Below, piece by piece: positions 34,951 through 44,908 of a stretch of DNA of 64,000 nt. The notes under the pieces were generated by a model. It did not search any database. It was not told the origin of the DNA and saw only the letters and a program-made list of their open reading frames with translations. Each line of letters begins with the position of its first letter. Position 1 is the first letter of the stretch. A program made the translations under genes and the position numbers. This DNA is from Prosthecomicrobium pneumaticum (GTDB lineage Bacteria > Pseudomonadota > Alphaproteobacteria > Rhizobiales > Kaistiaceae), in assembly GCF_014199915.1 (NCBI RefSeq), contig NZ_JACHOO010000003.1, positions 118,217-182,216 on the forward strand. Reading direction: 5' to 3'.

Positions 34951-36447
34951 ATGATGCGATTATCCGCCGTCTCCCTCGCCGCTGCGCTTCTCTTCGGTAC
35001 CGCCCTGCCGCTCGCCGCGGAGACCGTCACCGTCAATTTCGTCCAGACCAACGACATCGACCGGATGGAGGAGCATCACGGCCGCGGCGGCTTCGCCCGG
35101 CTCGCCGGCGTGCTCGACGAGGTGCGCGCCGAGGGACCGACCTTCTTCGTCCATGCCGGCGACACGCTGTCGCCCTCGCTGCTGTCCGGCATCGATCACG
35201 GCGCGCACATCATCGATATCCTGAACGCCATGGGCGTTGACGCCTTCACGCCCGGCAATCACGAGTTCGATTTCGGCCCCGACGTGTTCCGCGAGCGGAT
35301 GCGCGAGGCGAAATTCCCGGTGATCACCTCGAACGTCCGCGAAAAGGACGGCGCCTCGGTGCCGAACGCGGTCGACGACCGGATCGTCGAGGTCGAGGGC
35401 GTGCGCTTCGCCTTCTACGGCCTGACCACGGAAGACACGCCGCAGGTCGCATCGCCCGGCGACATGAGCTTCGCGCCCTCGGTGGAGACGGCGAAGAAGA
35501 AGGCCGCGGCGCTGCGTGCGGCCGGCGCCGACATCGTCGTCGCCGTCGTCCACACGCCCCTCTCGGTCGACATGGCGCTCGTCCGCGACAAGGCGGCGGA
35601 TCTCATCTTCTCCGGCCATGACGAGCACCTGCTCGTCTTCTTCGACGGCGCGACGGCGCTCACCGAGTCGGGCTCGCAGGCCGACAGCGTCGTCGTCACG
35701 CGCCTGACGGTCGACAAGGAGACCAAGGACGGCAAGACCACCGTCACCTTCCGGCCCGATTTCGAGATCGTCGACAGCGCGAGCGTCGAGCCCGACCCGG
35801 CGATCAAGGCGAAGGTCGACGGCTATCTCGGCAAGCTCGACAAGGAGCTGAAGGTGGCGATCGGCACCACGCAGACGGCGCTCGACAGTCGCCGCGCCAC
35901 CGTCCGCGCGACGGAGGCGGCGATCGGCAATCTGATCGCCGATGCGATGCGCGAGACGGTCGGCGCCGATGTCGGGCTGATGAATGGCGGCGGCATCCGG
36001 GCCGACCGCGAATACGCGCCCGGCACCACGCTCACCCGCGCCGACGTCTTCGCGGAACTGCCCTTCGGCAACAAGACGGTGAAGATCGCCGTGACGGGCG
36101 AGAAGCTCAAGGCGGCGATCGAGAACGGCCTGAGCCTCGTCGAGGCGAAGGCCGGCCGCTTCCCGCAGGTGTCCGGCATGGTCGTCACGGCCGATCTGTC
36201 GAAGCTGCCCGGATCGCGCGTCGAGAGCATCACGGTCGACGGCGCGCCGCTCGATCCGGCGAAGACCTACACGCTCGCCACCAACGACTTCGTCGCCGAT
36301 GGCGGCGACGGCTACACCGTGCTCGCCGATGCGGCGCGGCTGATCAGCCCGGTCGACGCGCAGCTCCTCGCCAGCCAGGTGATCGCCTATGTCGAGGCGA
36401 AGAAGACGGTCGCGCCGGCGGTCGAGGGCCGGCTCGTGCTGCGTTGA
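34951..36447 (+). CDS. Periplasmic 5'-nucleotidase / UshA-like metallophosphatase
   Basis: The 498-residue protein has a Sec signal (LSAVSLAAALLFGTALPLAA) and the two-domain UshA layout: a metallophosphatase domain with GNHEFDFGP, VAVVHTPL and FSGHDEHLLV, and a C-terminal nucleotide-binding domain with LMNGGGIRADR and ATNDFVADGGDGY. Such enzymes hydrolyse nucleotides in the periplasm. The first metal motif reads TNDIDRM where many members have D-x-H-G, so a His ligand is replaced by Asp. GGAGG at 34940-34944 precedes ATG 34951. Confidence 0.88.
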   Translation: MMRLSAVSLAAALLFGTALPLAAETVTVNFVQTNDIDRMEEHHGRGGFARLAGVLDEVRAEGPTFFVHAGDTLSPSLLSGIDHGAHIIDILNAMGVDAFTPGNHEFDFGPDVFRERMREAKFPVITSNVREKDGASVPNAVDDRIVEVEGVRFAFYGLTTEDTPQVASPGDMSFAPSVETAKKKAAALRAAGADIVVAVVHTPLSVDMALVRDKAADLIFSGHDEHLLVFFDGATALTESGSQADSVVVTRLTVDKETKDGKTTVTFRPDFEIVDSASVEPDPAIKAKVDGYLGKLDKELKVAIGTTQTALDSRRATVRATEAAIGNLIADAMRETVGADVGLMNGGGIRADREYAPGTTLTRADVFAELPFGNKTVKIAVTGEKLKAAIENGLSLVEAKAGRFPQVSGMVVTADLSKLPGSRVESITVDGAPLDPAKTYTLATNDFVADGGDGYTVLADAARLISPVDAQLLASQVIAYVEAKKTVAPAVEGRLVLR

Positions 36448-36459
36448 TCGTCCGTTTTC

Positions 36460-36484
36460 CGGGGGCGGCGCCGCGCCGCCCCCG
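36460..36484 (+). terminator. Terminator after the 5'-nucleotidase gene
   Basis: CGGGGGCGGCG (36460-36470), loop CCG, then CGCCGCCCCCG (36474-36484), followed by ACTTTCGTCTT. A strong 11-base stem 13 bases after the stop codon. Confidence 0.6.
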
Positions 36485-36641
36485 ACTTTCGTCTTAAGCG
36501 CTTGCCGGTGGCCTCGCCGCCCCGTTCCGGCTAAGGAGAGAGAGCCCGGAAGCGCGCAAAACCGCCGCTTGCGTGCGCATTGGACCAGCGGGCGACCGGC
36601 CGAAGAAGAGCCGGCGCTGCGAGGAACCAGGGGGATCGGAC

Positions 36642-37205
36642 ATGAAGCCGCTGCTCGGCCTTTGCCGGCTCGTCGACCGCGTCAACGTCTTCGTCGGCCG
36701 GGCGGTGTCCTGGCTTCTGCTCGCCGCGATCTTCGTCAGCGCCGGCAATGCGATCATCCGCAAGATCGCGCCGGCCTATACGTCGAACGCCTGGCTCGAA
36801 CTGCAGTGGTATCTGTTCTCGGGCGGCTTCCTGCTCGCCGCGGCCTACACGCTCTTCAAGGGCGAGCACGTCAAGATCGACCTCGTCTACGGCCGCTTCA
36901 CCCGCCGCACGCAGGTCTGGATCGAAGTGTTCGGCACGCTCGTCTTCCTGCTTCCCTATTGCCTCGTCACCATCCTGCTCGTCTGGCCGGTGGTCGAATC
37001 GAAGATCCTGTCGGGTGAGCACTCGCCCAATCCGGGCGGCCTGCTGATGTGGCCCGTCTGGATCCTGATCCCGATCGGCTTCATCCTGCTCGGCCTCCAG
37101 GGCCTCTCCGAACTCGTCAAGCGGCTCGCCTTCCTGGCCGGCGCCGGTCCCGATCCGGGCGCCGAAGCCGACGAGGCGACTGCCGACATCGCCACGGCGC
37201 ATTGA
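36642..37205 (+). CDS. TRAP transporter small membrane subunit (DctQ/TakQ type)
   Basis: The 187-residue protein has four hydrophobic segments (VSWLLLAAIFVSAGNAIIRK, WYLFSGGFLLAAAYTLFKGE, VFGTLVFLLPYCLVTILLVW, LIPIGFILLGLQGLSEL) and the DctQ motif LQWYLFSGGFLLAAAYTLFK with HVKIDLVYGRF. With the large subunit it forms the permease for the TakP-like binding protein at 30972. A GGGGGAUCGGAC-like site precedes the ATG. The large-subunit gene follows after 13 bases. Confidence 0.9.
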   Translation: MKPLLGLCRLVDRVNVFVGRAVSWLLLAAIFVSAGNAIIRKIAPAYTSNAWLELQWYLFSGGFLLAAAYTLFKGEHVKIDLVYGRFTRRTQVWIEVFGTLVFLLPYCLVTILLVWPVVESKILSGEHSPNPGGLLMWPVWILIPIGFILLGLQGLSELVKRLAFLAGAGPDPGAEADEATADIATAH

Positions 37206-37218
37206 GGGAGGGCTCGCC

Positions 37219-38787
37219 ATGGCCGCGTTCATCGCCGAGAACCTCGCCCCGATCATGTTCGCCTCGCTGGTGGTCGTGCTGCTGCTCGGCTATCCGGTCG
37301 CCTTCGCGCTCGCCGCGATCGGCCTCTTCTACGGCGTGGTGGGCATCGAGTTCGGGCTTCTGTCGCCGAACCTCTTCCAGGCGATCCCCGACCGCATCTT
37401 CGGCACCATGTCGAACGAGACGCTCTTGGCGATCCCGTTCTTCACCTTCATGGGCCTGATCCTCGAACGATCCGGCATGGCGGAGGACCTGCTCGACACG
37501 ATCGGCCAGCTGTTCGGGCCGATCCGCGGCGGGCTCGCCTATGCCGTGATCTTCGTCGGCGCGCTGCTCGCCGCGACCACCGGCGTCGTCGCGGCCTCCG
37601 TCATCTCGATGGGCCTGATCTCGCTGCCGATCATGCTGCGCTACGGCTATGACCGGCGGCTCGCCAGCGGCACGATCGCCGCCTCGGGCACGCTCGCCCA
37701 GATCATCCCGCCCTCGCTGGTGCTGATCGTGCTCGCCGACCAGCTCGGCCGCTCGGTCGGCGACATGTATGAGGGCGCGCTGCTGCCTGGCCTCGTGCTG
37801 ACGGCGATGTATGCCGGCTTCGTGCTGCTCGTCACCCTCTTCCGTCCCGACTGGGCGCCGGCCCTGCCGCCGGAGGCGCGCACGCTGCGCGGCTTCGCGC
37901 TCGCGTCCCGCGTCGTGACGAGCCTCGTGCCGCCGCTCGTGCTGATCTTCCTCGTGCTCGGCACGATCTTCATCGGCCTCGCCACGCCGACCGAGGGCGG
38001 CGCGATGGGCGCCGTCGGCGCGCTCGTGCTCGCCGCGATCAACCGCAAGCTGACCTTCCGGATGATCGTTCAGGCGCTCGATTCGACCGTCAAGCTCTCC
38101 GCCTTCGTGCTGTTCATCCTGCTCGGGGCGCGTGTCTTCTCGCTCACCTTCTATGGTGTCGACGGCCATGTCTGGGTCGAGCATCTGCTGACGAGCGTGC
38201 CCGGCGGCGAGCTCGGCTTCCTGATCGTCGTCAACATCCTCGTCTTCCTGCTCGCCTTCTTCCTCGACTTCTTCGAGCTCGCCTTCATCATCGTGCCGCT
38301 GCTCGCGCCGGCGGCGGATGCGCTCGGCATCGATCTCGTCTGGTTCGGCGTGCTGCTCGCGGTCAACATGCAGACCTCGTTCATGCACCCGCCCTTCGGC
38401 TTCTCGCTGTTCTTCCTGCGCTCGGTGGCGCCCACCCGGGCCTATGCCGACAAGGTGACGGGGAGGACGATCGCGCCCGTGACTTCGGGCCAGATCTATC
38501 TCGGCGCGATCCCCTATGTGATCATCCAGATCATCATGGTCGGCATCGTGCTCGGCTTTCCGAGCCTCGTGACGCATTACAAGGCCGGGCGCGTCGAGGT
38601 CGACCCGTCGACGATCGACATCAACGTGCCGATGCCGGGCGACGAGGGCGGCAACCCGTTCGGAGACCCGGGCAACCCGTTCGGCGATCCGGGCAATCCG
38701 TTCGGCGGCGAGGCCCCGGGGGGCGGCGCAGCGCCCGCCGCGCCGGGCGAGATCCCGCCGCCCGATTTCGGCGCGCCGGCGCAATAG
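37219..38787 (+). CDS. TRAP transporter large membrane subunit (DctM/TakM type)
   Basis: The 522-residue protein has about twelve membrane segments and DctM motifs such as LAIPFFTFMGLILERSGMAEDLL, IPPSLVLIVLADQLG and GLATPTEGGAMGAVGALVLA (each cited in part). It is the Na+-driven transport channel. Its length exceeds standard DctM by about 90 residues because of an extra hydrophobic region and a C-terminal extension of about 50 residues (Gly/Asn/Pro/Phe repeats, then Ala/Pro-rich), as seen in TakM-like proteins. The tail is probably cytoplasmic or periplasmic and disordered. Confidence 0.9.
   Translation: MAAFIAENLAPIMFASLVVVLLLGYPVAFALAAIGLFYGVVGIEFGLLSPNLFQAIPDRIFGTMSNETLLAIPFFTFMGLILERSGMAEDLLDTIGQLFGPIRGGLAYAVIFVGALLAATTGVVAASVISMGLISLPIMLRYGYDRRLASGTIAASGTLAQIIPPSLVLIVLADQLGRSVGDMYEGALLPGLVLTAMYAGFVLLVTLFRPDWAPALPPEARTLRGFALASRVVTSLVPPLVLIFLVLGTIFIGLATPTEGGAMGAVGALVLAAINRKLTFRMIVQALDSTVKLSAFVLFILLGARVFSLTFYGVDGHVWVEHLLTSVPGGELGFLIVVNILVFLLAFFLDFFELAFIIVPLLAPAADALGIDLVWFGVLLAVNMQTSFMHPPFGFSLFFLRSVAPTRAYADKVTGRTIAPVTSGQIYLGAIPYVIIQIIMVGIVLGFPSLVTHYKAGRVEVDPSTIDINVPMPGDEGGNPFGDPGNPFGDPGNPFGGEAPGGGAAPAAPGEIPPPDFGAPAQ
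38650..38706 (+). repeat. 21-base tandem repeat in the large-subunit gene tail
   Basis: Two full units (38650-38670, 38671-38691) and a partial third encode GNPFGDP, GNPFGDP, GNPFG. Synonymous differences between units (GGA/GGC, GAC/GAT, AAC/AAT) show they are not a fresh duplication and that the peptide itself is conserved. Confidence 0.8.
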
Positions 38788-38847
38788 GGAAGGGCGGGCA
38801 GGGCGTCCGCCCGCCTCCGCCGACCATGTCCCGATGCGCGGCGTCGC

Positions 38848-39840
38848 TCAGGCGACGCCGATGCGCAGCAGGTCGTGCATGTGGACGATGCCGACCGGCC
38901 GCCGCTCCTCGACGACGAAAAGTGCGGTGATCGCGGCGCGGTTCAACTGCTCGACCGCGGCGGCGACGAGCGTGTCGGGCGCGATGGTGCGCGGCGCGCG
39001 GGTCATCACCCGCTCGACCGGCGCCTCGAGCAGGGCGGGCCCGAGATGGCGGCGCAGATCGCCATCGGTGATGATGCCGGCGAGCGCGCCCTCGCCATCG
39101 ACGATGCCGACGCAGCCGAAGCCCTTCGCGGTCATCACGAGGATCGCCTCGCTCACCGAAGCGGCGAGCGGCAGCAGCGGCACGGCCTCGCCGGCATGCA
39201 TGATGTCGCGGACATAGTTGAGGTTCGCGCCGAGCTTGCCGCCGGGGTGGAAGACGCGGAATTCCTGCGCCGTGAAGCCGCGGCTCTCGAGCAGGGCGAC
39301 GGCGAGCGCGTCGCCGAGCGCGAGCTGCATGACGGTGGATGTGGTCGGCGCGAGGCCGTGCGGACAGGCCTCGGCGGCTTGCGGCAGGGCGAGCACCAGA
39401 TCGGCGGCCCGGCCGAGCGCGCTTCCCGGCGCGCTCGTCATCGCGACGAGCGGCAGGCGGAAGCGGCGGGCATATTCGACGACGGCGCGCAGCTCCGCCG
39501 ATTCGCCGGAGAAGGAGAGGGCGAGCACGACATCGCCGGCGGCGACCATGCCGAGATCGCCATGGCTCGCCTCGGCGGCATGGAGGAAGAAGGCGGGCGT
39601 CCCGGTCGAGGCGAGGGTGGCGGCGACCTTCGCGCCGATATGGCCGCTCTTGCCGATGCCGGTGACGACGACGCGGCCGGTCGCCGCCCGGATCAGGCCG
39701 ACGGCTTCGGCGAGCGCGCGGCCGAGCGGCCCGGCGAGCGCCTCGGCGATGGCGTCGAGCCCGGCACGTTCGCGTTCGATGGTGCGCAGCGCCGACGCGA
39801 CGGCACCGTCATCGGCGGGGCGGATCGCGACGATGGCCAT
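38848..39840 (-). CDS. kpsF: Arabinose-5-phosphate isomerase (KpsF/GutQ family)
   Basis: The enzyme interconverts ribulose 5-phosphate and arabinose 5-phosphate, the first step to Kdo for lipopolysaccharide or capsule. The 330-residue protein has a SIS domain (GRVVVTGIGKSGHIGAKVAATLASTGTP, HAAEASHGDLGM, LALSFSGESAEL) and two CBS domains (VRDIMHAGEAVPLL, IITDGDLRRHL, VMTRAPRTI). The ATG at 39840 has GAGGTGAAC directly upstream; a GTG at 39846 is less likely. It is divergent from the outer-membrane barrel gene. Confidence 0.92.
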   Translation of the reverse strand: MAIVAIRPADDGAVASALRTIERERAGLDAIAEALAGPLGRALAEAVGLIRAATGRVVVTGIGKSGHIGAKVAATLASTGTPAFFLHAAEASHGDLGMVAAGDVVLALSFSGESAELRAVVEYARRFRLPLVAMTSAPGSALGRAADLVLALPQAAEACPHGLAPTTSTVMQLALGDALAVALLESRGFTAQEFRVFHPGGKLGANLNYVRDIMHAGEAVPLLPLAASVSEAILVMTAKGFGCVGIVDGEGALAGIITDGDLRRHLGPALLEAPVERVMTRAPRTIAPDTLVAAAVEQLNRAAITALFVVEERRPVGIVHMHDLLRIGVA

Positions 39841-39979
39841 GTTCACCTCACGCTGTTCGACGTGCCGCTTCTAGCACGGCTTCCCCGCGGCGCGCACCTG
39901 CCGGCACCGAAACGCAAGGTTAACCAAGCCGCTTTACGATTCGGAAAGCATAGTTTCGCGTGAGAGACCGCCGGGCGCG

Positions 39980-41437
39980 ATGGCCGTCCCCTTCCGAATG
40001 ACCGCGCTCGCCCTTCTTCTCGCCGCCGCGCCGGCCGCCGGCCTGCGGGCGGAAACGGCCGTGCCCGCCTGGCCGCTGCGCGGTGCGGTGACGGACGACG
40101 CGGCTGCGCTCGCGTCGGCTACGGGCGACACTGCGCCGTCCGACGCGACGGTCGCGGCGGAGGCGGAGGATCCCGCGCCGCCGCCGGCCGAGGCGGACGA
40201 CGGGCCGCTCGGGAGGGCCGAGGGGCCGGCCGGACGGGCCGGTGCGGTGGCGCCCGAAGGGCCTGCCGCGGCGATCGGGCGAGGCGGCCGGCGGGCGGCG
40301 GACGAGACGGCCTATGATCCGCTCGGCCTCCGGGTCGGATCCTTCCTGATGTTCCCGGCGGTCGAACTGCGCGGCGGCTATGCGAGCAACGCCGCCGGTG
40401 CGGCGGGGGGCGGCGCGTCCGGCCTTCTCGAGGTCGCGCCGGAGGTGGTGTTCCGCTCGCAATGGGCGCGCCACGCGGCGACGCTTTCGCTGCGCGGTGG
40501 GGTTCTGCATGCGCTCGACGGCGGGACCGGGGACCGGCCGACCGTCTCGATCGAGGCGGGAGGCAGGATCGACCTGCCGGCGGAATGGACGCTGGCGCTG
40601 CGCGCCGGCTACGACTATGCGCGCGAGGACCTGTCGAGCGCGGATTATCCGGACGGTGCCGACCGGCCGCCGGGCGTGCACCGCCTCGCCGCCGGGGCGG
40701 CGCTCGACGGGCGGATCGGCCGCGTCGTGCTCGGCCTGCGCAGCGCGGTCGACGGGCGGCTCTATGAGGATGCCGAGATCGGCGGCGTCGCGGTCTCGCA
40801 GAAGGACCGCGACAACGCCGCCGTCTCCGGCACGCTGCGGCTCGGCTATGCGGTCGTCCCCGGCCTCGTTCCCTTCGTCGAGGCGGAGGCGTCGCGCCGG
40901 ATCTATGCCGAGCGGCGCGATGCGGACGGCATCGCGCGGGCCTCGCGCGGCGTCGCGCTGCGCGCCGGTCTCGCCTATGACGCCGCGCCGGTGACGACGG
41001 CCGAGATCGCGCTCGGCTGGCGGCGGGAGGATTTCGACGACGACGCGCTGTCCTCGCTCGAGGCGTTCACCATCGACGGCTCGATCGTCTGGTCGCCGAC
41101 GCGGCTGACCACGGTCCGTCTCGCCGGCTCGACCGCGATCGAACCCTCGACCGATCCGGGGACGTCGGGGGCGGTCGTCTACGACACGACGCTGTCGATC
41201 GAGCGCGCGCTCCGCCGCAATCTGACGGCGGAGCTGTTCGGCGGCTGGCGCGCGGAGGAGTTCGGCGGCGCGGGCGCCGACACCACCACCTGGACGGCCG
41301 GGGTCGGGGCGCGCTGGAAGCTCAACCGCTCGCTCTGGGTGACCGGCCGGTTCACGCAGACCTGGTTCGAGTCGGCGGCCGCGGCCGCCGACTATCGGGA
41401 CAGCCGCGTGCTCGTCGGGCTCAGGCTGCAGCGCTAG
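39980..41437 (+). CDS. Outer-membrane beta-barrel protein (putative BBP2-type)
   Basis: The 485-residue protein has a signal peptide ([18 protein letters not shown]), a Pro/Ala/Glu-rich spacer to about residue 110, and then a C-terminal barrel with alternating hydrophobic strands ending in [11 protein letters not shown]. Strands such as [33 protein letters not shown] and [21 protein letters not shown] (in part) fit the putative beta-barrel porin 2 family found near polysaccharide genes. Function may be polysaccharide passage or binding; this is inference from neighbours galU, galE and kpsF. Its 3' end overlaps the convergent galU by 17 bases. Confidence 0.75.
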   Translation: MAVPFRMTALALLLAAAPAAGLRAETAVPAWPLRGAVTDDAAALASATGDTAPSDATVAAEAEDPAPPPAEADDGPLGRAEGPAGRAGAVAPEGPAAAIGRGGRRAADETAYDPLGLRVGSFLMFPAVELRGGYASNAAGAAGGGASGLLEVAPEVVFRSQWARHAATLSLRGGVLHALDGGTGDRPTVSIEAGGRIDLPAEWTLALRAGYDYAREDLSSADYPDGADRPPGVHRLAAGAALDGRIGRVVLGLRSAVDGRLYEDAEIGGVAVSQKDRDNAAVSGTLRLGYAVVPGLVPFVEAEASRRIYAERRDADGIARASRGVALRAGLAYDAAPVTTAEIALGWRREDFDDDALSSLEAFTIDGSIVWSPTRLTTVRLAGSTAIEPSTDPGTSGAVVYDTTLSIERALRRNLTAELFGGWRAEEFGGAGADTTTWTAGVGARWKLNRSLWVTGRFTQTWFESAAAAADYRDSRVLVGLRLQR

Positions 41438-42341
41438 CGATCGCCTGGCGCTCCGCCTCCGGCAGGGTCGCGATGAGGGCCTCGAGCTCGCGGCGGAATT
41501 CGCCCGAGAGGTCCGGCCGGTCGAGCGCGAAGGCGACATTGGCGATCAGGAAGCCGACCTTGTGGCCGCAGTCGAAGGTGCGCCCGTCGAAGCGGCAGCC
41601 ATAGAAATACTGCCGCTGCATCAGCGCCAGCATGGCGTCGGTCAGCTGGATCTCATTGCCCGCGCCGCGCTGCTGGCGCGACAGGAACTCGAAGATCTGC
41701 GGCTGCAGGATGTAGCGGCCGTTGATGTAGAGGTTGGACGGGGCGATGTCCGGCTTCGGCTTCTCGACCATGCGGTCGATGCGGAAGGCGCGCTCGCTCA
41801 GCGTCGAGCCGATGCCGACGATGCCGTACTGGTCGGTCATCTTCGGGTCGCATTCCTCGACCGAGATCACATTACCGCCGGTCTCGCGATAGACGTCGAC
41901 CATCTGGGCGAGGCAGCTCGGCTGGCCCTTCGTCACCATGTCCGGGAGGAGCACGGCGAAGGGCTCGTCGCCGACCAGCTCGCGCGCGCACCAGATCGCA
42001 TGGCCGAGACCGAGCGGCTCCTGCTGGCGGGTGAAGCTCGTCGTGCCGGGCTTCGGCAGCTCGCTGCGCAGCTGGTCGAGCACCTTGTCCTTGCCGCGGC
42101 CGGCGAGCGTCGCCTCGAGCTCGTACTGGATGTCGAAATGATCCTCGATGACGCCCTTGTTGCGGCCCGTCACGAAGATGAAGTGCTCGATGCCCGCCTC
42201 GCGCGCCTCGTCGACCGCATGCTGGATGACGGGCCGGTCGACGACCGGCAGCATCTCCTTCGGCATCGCCTTGGTTGCGGGAAGGAAGCGTGTGCCGAGG
42301 CCGGCGACGGGAAACACGGCCTTGCGGATCGGACGGTTCAT
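41421..42341 (-). CDS. galU: UTP-glucose-1-phosphate uridylyltransferase
   Basis: GalU makes UDP-glucose from UTP and glucose 1-phosphate for cell-envelope polysaccharides. The 306-residue protein starts with [20 protein letters not shown] and [14 protein letters not shown], has the uridine-binding stretch [28 protein letters not shown], and the family's C-terminal [18 protein letters not shown] is five bases upstream of ATG 42341. It is divergent from galE, matching their joint role in UDP-sugar supply. Confidence 0.96.
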   Translation of the reverse strand: MNRPIRKAVFPVAGLGTRFLPATKAMPKEMLPVVDRPVIQHAVDEAREAGIEHFIFVTGRNKGVIEDHFDIQYELEATLAGRGKDKVLDQLRSELPKPGTTSFTRQQEPLGLGHAIWCARELVGDEPFAVLLPDMVTKGQPSCLAQMVDVYRETGGNVISVEECDPKMTDQYGIVGIGSTLSERAFRIDRMVEKPKPDIAPSNLYINGRYILQPQIFEFLSRQQRGAGNEIQLTDAMLALMQRQYFYGCRFDGRTFDCGHKVGFLIANVAFALDRPDLSGEFRRELEALIATLPEAERQAIASAAA

Positions 42342-42504
42342 AGGGACCTCACCGGACTGAACCTTTGCGGGGGAGCGCCGCACGATAGCGCGATCGCCAT
42401 GCGAAGCAAGGCGGCGCGCCGGCCGGCGTGGCGACAGGGTGAACGGGGTCGAAAGCCTGCGCTCTTCATGCTTTCTTAACCACGGCGAGGCGAGAGGTTC
42501 CCCC

Positions 42505-43497
42505 ATGACGGTCCTGGTCACCGGCGGCGCCGGCTATATCGGCAGTCACATGGTCTGGCGCCTGCTCGACGCGGGCGAGCGGGTCGTGGTGATCGACAGC
42601 CTCGCCACCGGCTTCCGGTTCGCGATCGCGCCCGAGGCGGCGGCCGTGTTCGGCGATGTCGGGGACGAGGATCTCGTCCGCTCGACGATCGAGGCGCAGG
42701 GGGTCGACGCCGTGATCCACTTCGCCGGCTCGGTGGTGGTGCCCGACTCGGTCGCCGATCCGCTCGGCTATTATCTCAACAACACCGTCAAATCGCGCAG
42801 CGTGATCGCCGCGGCCGTCGCCGCCGGCGTATCGCATTTCATCTTCTCGTCGACCGCCGCGGTCTATGGCAGCGGCGGCGCGGAGCCGATCCGCGAGGAT
42901 GCGCCGCTCGCCCCCGCCTCGCCCTATGGCCGTTCCAAGCTGATGACCGAGATGATGCTCGCCGACACCGCGGCGGCGCATGAGTTCCGCTATGCGGCGC
43001 TGCGCTATTTCAATGTCGCCGGCGCCGATCCGGCCGGCCGCACCGGGCAGTCGACCCGCGGCGCGACGCATCTCATCAAGGTCGCGGCCGAGGCCGCGCT
43101 CGGCAAGCGCGCGGCGCTCACCGTGCACGGCAGCGACTACGCGACGCCGGACGGCACCTGCCTGCGCGACTACATCCACGTCTCCGATCTGGTCGACGCG
43201 CATTACGACGCGCTTCTCCATCTGCGCCGCGGCGGCGACAGCCTCGTCGCCAATTGCGGCTATGGCCACGGCTATTCGGTGCGGCAGGTGATCGAGGCGG
43301 TGCGGCGGGTGTCGGGCCGGGATTTTCCGGTCGTCGACGGGCCGCGCCGGCCGGGCGATGCCGAGGCGATCGTCGCCGATCCGGCCCGTGCGATGGCGGT
43401 GCTCGGCTGGCGGCCGCGGCGCGACGATCTCGATGGCATCGTCGACAGCGCGCTCGCCTGGGAGGATCATCTGACGCGACGCAATTTCGTCGCCTGA
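42505..43497 (+). CDS. galE: UDP-glucose 4-epimerase
   Basis: GalE interconverts UDP-glucose and UDP-galactose using bound NAD. The 330-residue protein has the Rossmann [15 protein letters not shown], the catalytic Ser/Tyr/Lys in [10 protein letters not shown] and [23 protein letters not shown], and the C-terminal [16 protein letters not shown]. It is about ten residues shorter than E. coli GalE. It supplies UDP-galactose for surface polysaccharide with galU next door. ATG 42505 is the only in-frame start before the GxxGxxG motif. Confidence 0.94.
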   Translation: MTVLVTGGAGYIGSHMVWRLLDAGERVVVIDSLATGFRFAIAPEAAAVFGDVGDEDLVRSTIEAQGVDAVIHFAGSVVVPDSVADPLGYYLNNTVKSRSVIAAAVAAGVSHFIFSSTAAVYGSGGAEPIREDAPLAPASPYGRSKLMTEMMLADTAAAHEFRYAALRYFNVAGADPAGRTGQSTRGATHLIKVAAEAALGKRAALTVHGSDYATPDGTCLRDYIHVSDLVDAHYDALLHLRRGGDSLVANCGYGHGYSVRQVIEAVRRVSGRDFPVVDGPRRPGDAEAIVADPARAMAVLGWRPRRDDLDGIVDSALAWEDHLTRRNFVA

Positions 43498-43557
43498 GCG
43501 GGCGAGGCTGAAGGGAATCGGCTGGGGGCGCTGCGAAGAAACGGGAAGGAGGCCGGC

Positions 43558-44817
43558 TTGTTGCTGCTCGAACGGACGAGGAGGGTCGCATGTGCGGCCG
43601 CACGAAGGCTCGCGGGGCTGACGCTCGCACTGCTCGTCTTCGGCGTTTCCCTTCCGCCCCCGCAGGCGCAGGCCGATGCCGCCGCCAAGGCCTGGGTGGA
43701 GCGCTTCTGGCGCGAGGCGCGGGCCGCCGGCGTCTCGCGGCGCACCTATGACGCCGCGCTCGGCCGCTTCACGCCCGACCCCGACGTGCTGCGGCGGGCG
43801 AGCGCGCAGGCCGAATTCGTCAAGCCGCTCTGGGAGTATCTCGACAGCGCCGTCTCCGAGCGGCGCATCGCCGACGGGCGGGCGGCGCTGCGCCGCTACG
43901 AGCGCGGCCTCGACGAGATCGAGCGGCGCTATGGCGTCAGCCGCTATGCCGTGGTGGCGATCTGGGGCATGGAATCGTCCTACGGCCAGGTGCTCGAGAA
44001 CGACCAGATCGTCAAGAACACCATCCGGTCGCTCGCGACCCTCGCCTATAAGGGTGGGCGGCGCGCCAGATACGGTCGCACCCAGCTCATCGCGGCGCTG
44101 AAGATCCTCGAGCACGGCGACATCACGCCCGGCCGGATGGTCGGCTCCTGGGCCGGCGCGATGGGCCACACCCAGTTCATCCCGACCACCTATCGGGCCT
44201 ATGCGGCGGATTTCGACGGCGACGGCAAGCGCGACATCTGGACCAACCCGCTCGACGCGCTCGCCTCGACCGCGAACTATCTGCGCGTCTCCGGCTGGCG
44301 GGCCGGCGAGAGCTGGGGCTATGAGGTCGAGATTCCGGCGGGCTTCGACTGGCGCCACGCCGACCGCGACGAGACACGGCCGGTCTCGGCCTGGGCGAAG
44401 CTCGGCATAAGGCGGGTGGCCGGCCGTGCCTTCTCCCGCGCCGACGAGCCGGCGCGGCTCTATGCGCCGGCCGGCGCACACGGGCCTGTCTTCCTGCTGA
44501 TCCGCAATTTCCAGGCGATCAAGCGCTACAACAATGCCGACGCCTATGCGCTCGCCGTCGGCCATCTCGCCGACCGGCTCGCCGGCTATGGCGCCTTCGT
44601 CGCCGGCTGGCCGCAGGGCGACCGGCCGCTGACGCCCGACGAGCGCGGCGATCTGCAGCGGGCGCTGGCGCGCCGAGGTCATTATAGCGGCGCGATCGAC
44701 GGCAAGATCGGGCCGGGCACCCGCGCGGCGATCCGCGCCTATCAGGCGCGCGCCGGTCTCGTGCCGGACGGCTGGGCCTCGGCGGCGCTGCTCGCCCGGA
44801 TGCGGGGCGAAAGCTGA
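43558..44817 (+). CDS. Lytic murein transglycosylase (MltB type) with peptidoglycan-binding domain
   Basis: The 419-residue enzyme cleaves glycan strands of murein to 1,6-anhydromuramyl products. It has an N-terminal signal region (LAGLTLALLVFGVSL) without a lipobox Cys, an SLT_2/MltB domain with the catalytic Glu139 in IWGMESSYGQ, GRTQLIAALKILEHGD and AMGHTQFIPTTY, and a C-terminal PG_binding_1 domain (RGDLQRALARRGHYSGAIDG, GPGTRAAIRAYQARAGL). I place the start at TTG 43558 because AAGGAGG at 43546-43552 is ideally spaced from it and no ATG or GTG gives the signal region. Confidence 0.9.
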   Translation: MLLLERTRRVACAAARRLAGLTLALLVFGVSLPPPQAQADAAAKAWVERFWREARAAGVSRRTYDAALGRFTPDPDVLRRASAQAEFVKPLWEYLDSAVSERRIADGRAALRRYERGLDEIERRYGVSRYAVVAIWGMESSYGQVLENDQIVKNTIRSLATLAYKGGRRARYGRTQLIAALKILEHGDITPGRMVGSWAGAMGHTQFIPTTYRAYAADFDGDGKRDIWTNPLDALASTANYLRVSGWRAGESWGYEVEIPAGFDWRHADRDETRPVSAWAKLGIRRVAGRAFSRADEPARLYAPAGAHGPVFLLIRNFQAIKRYNNADAYALAVGHLADRLAGYGAFVAGWPQGDRPLTPDERGDLQRALARRGHYSGAIDGKIGPGTRAAIRAYQARAGLVPDGWASAALLARMRGES

Positions 44818-44908
44818 CCGGGGCGCGCGCTGCGGCTGGCGAAATCCGCGCCACACGGTAGAATGGCGAGGGCTGGGGGTCCACGGGGCCCCGAAGGACT
44901 CTCGTTCA

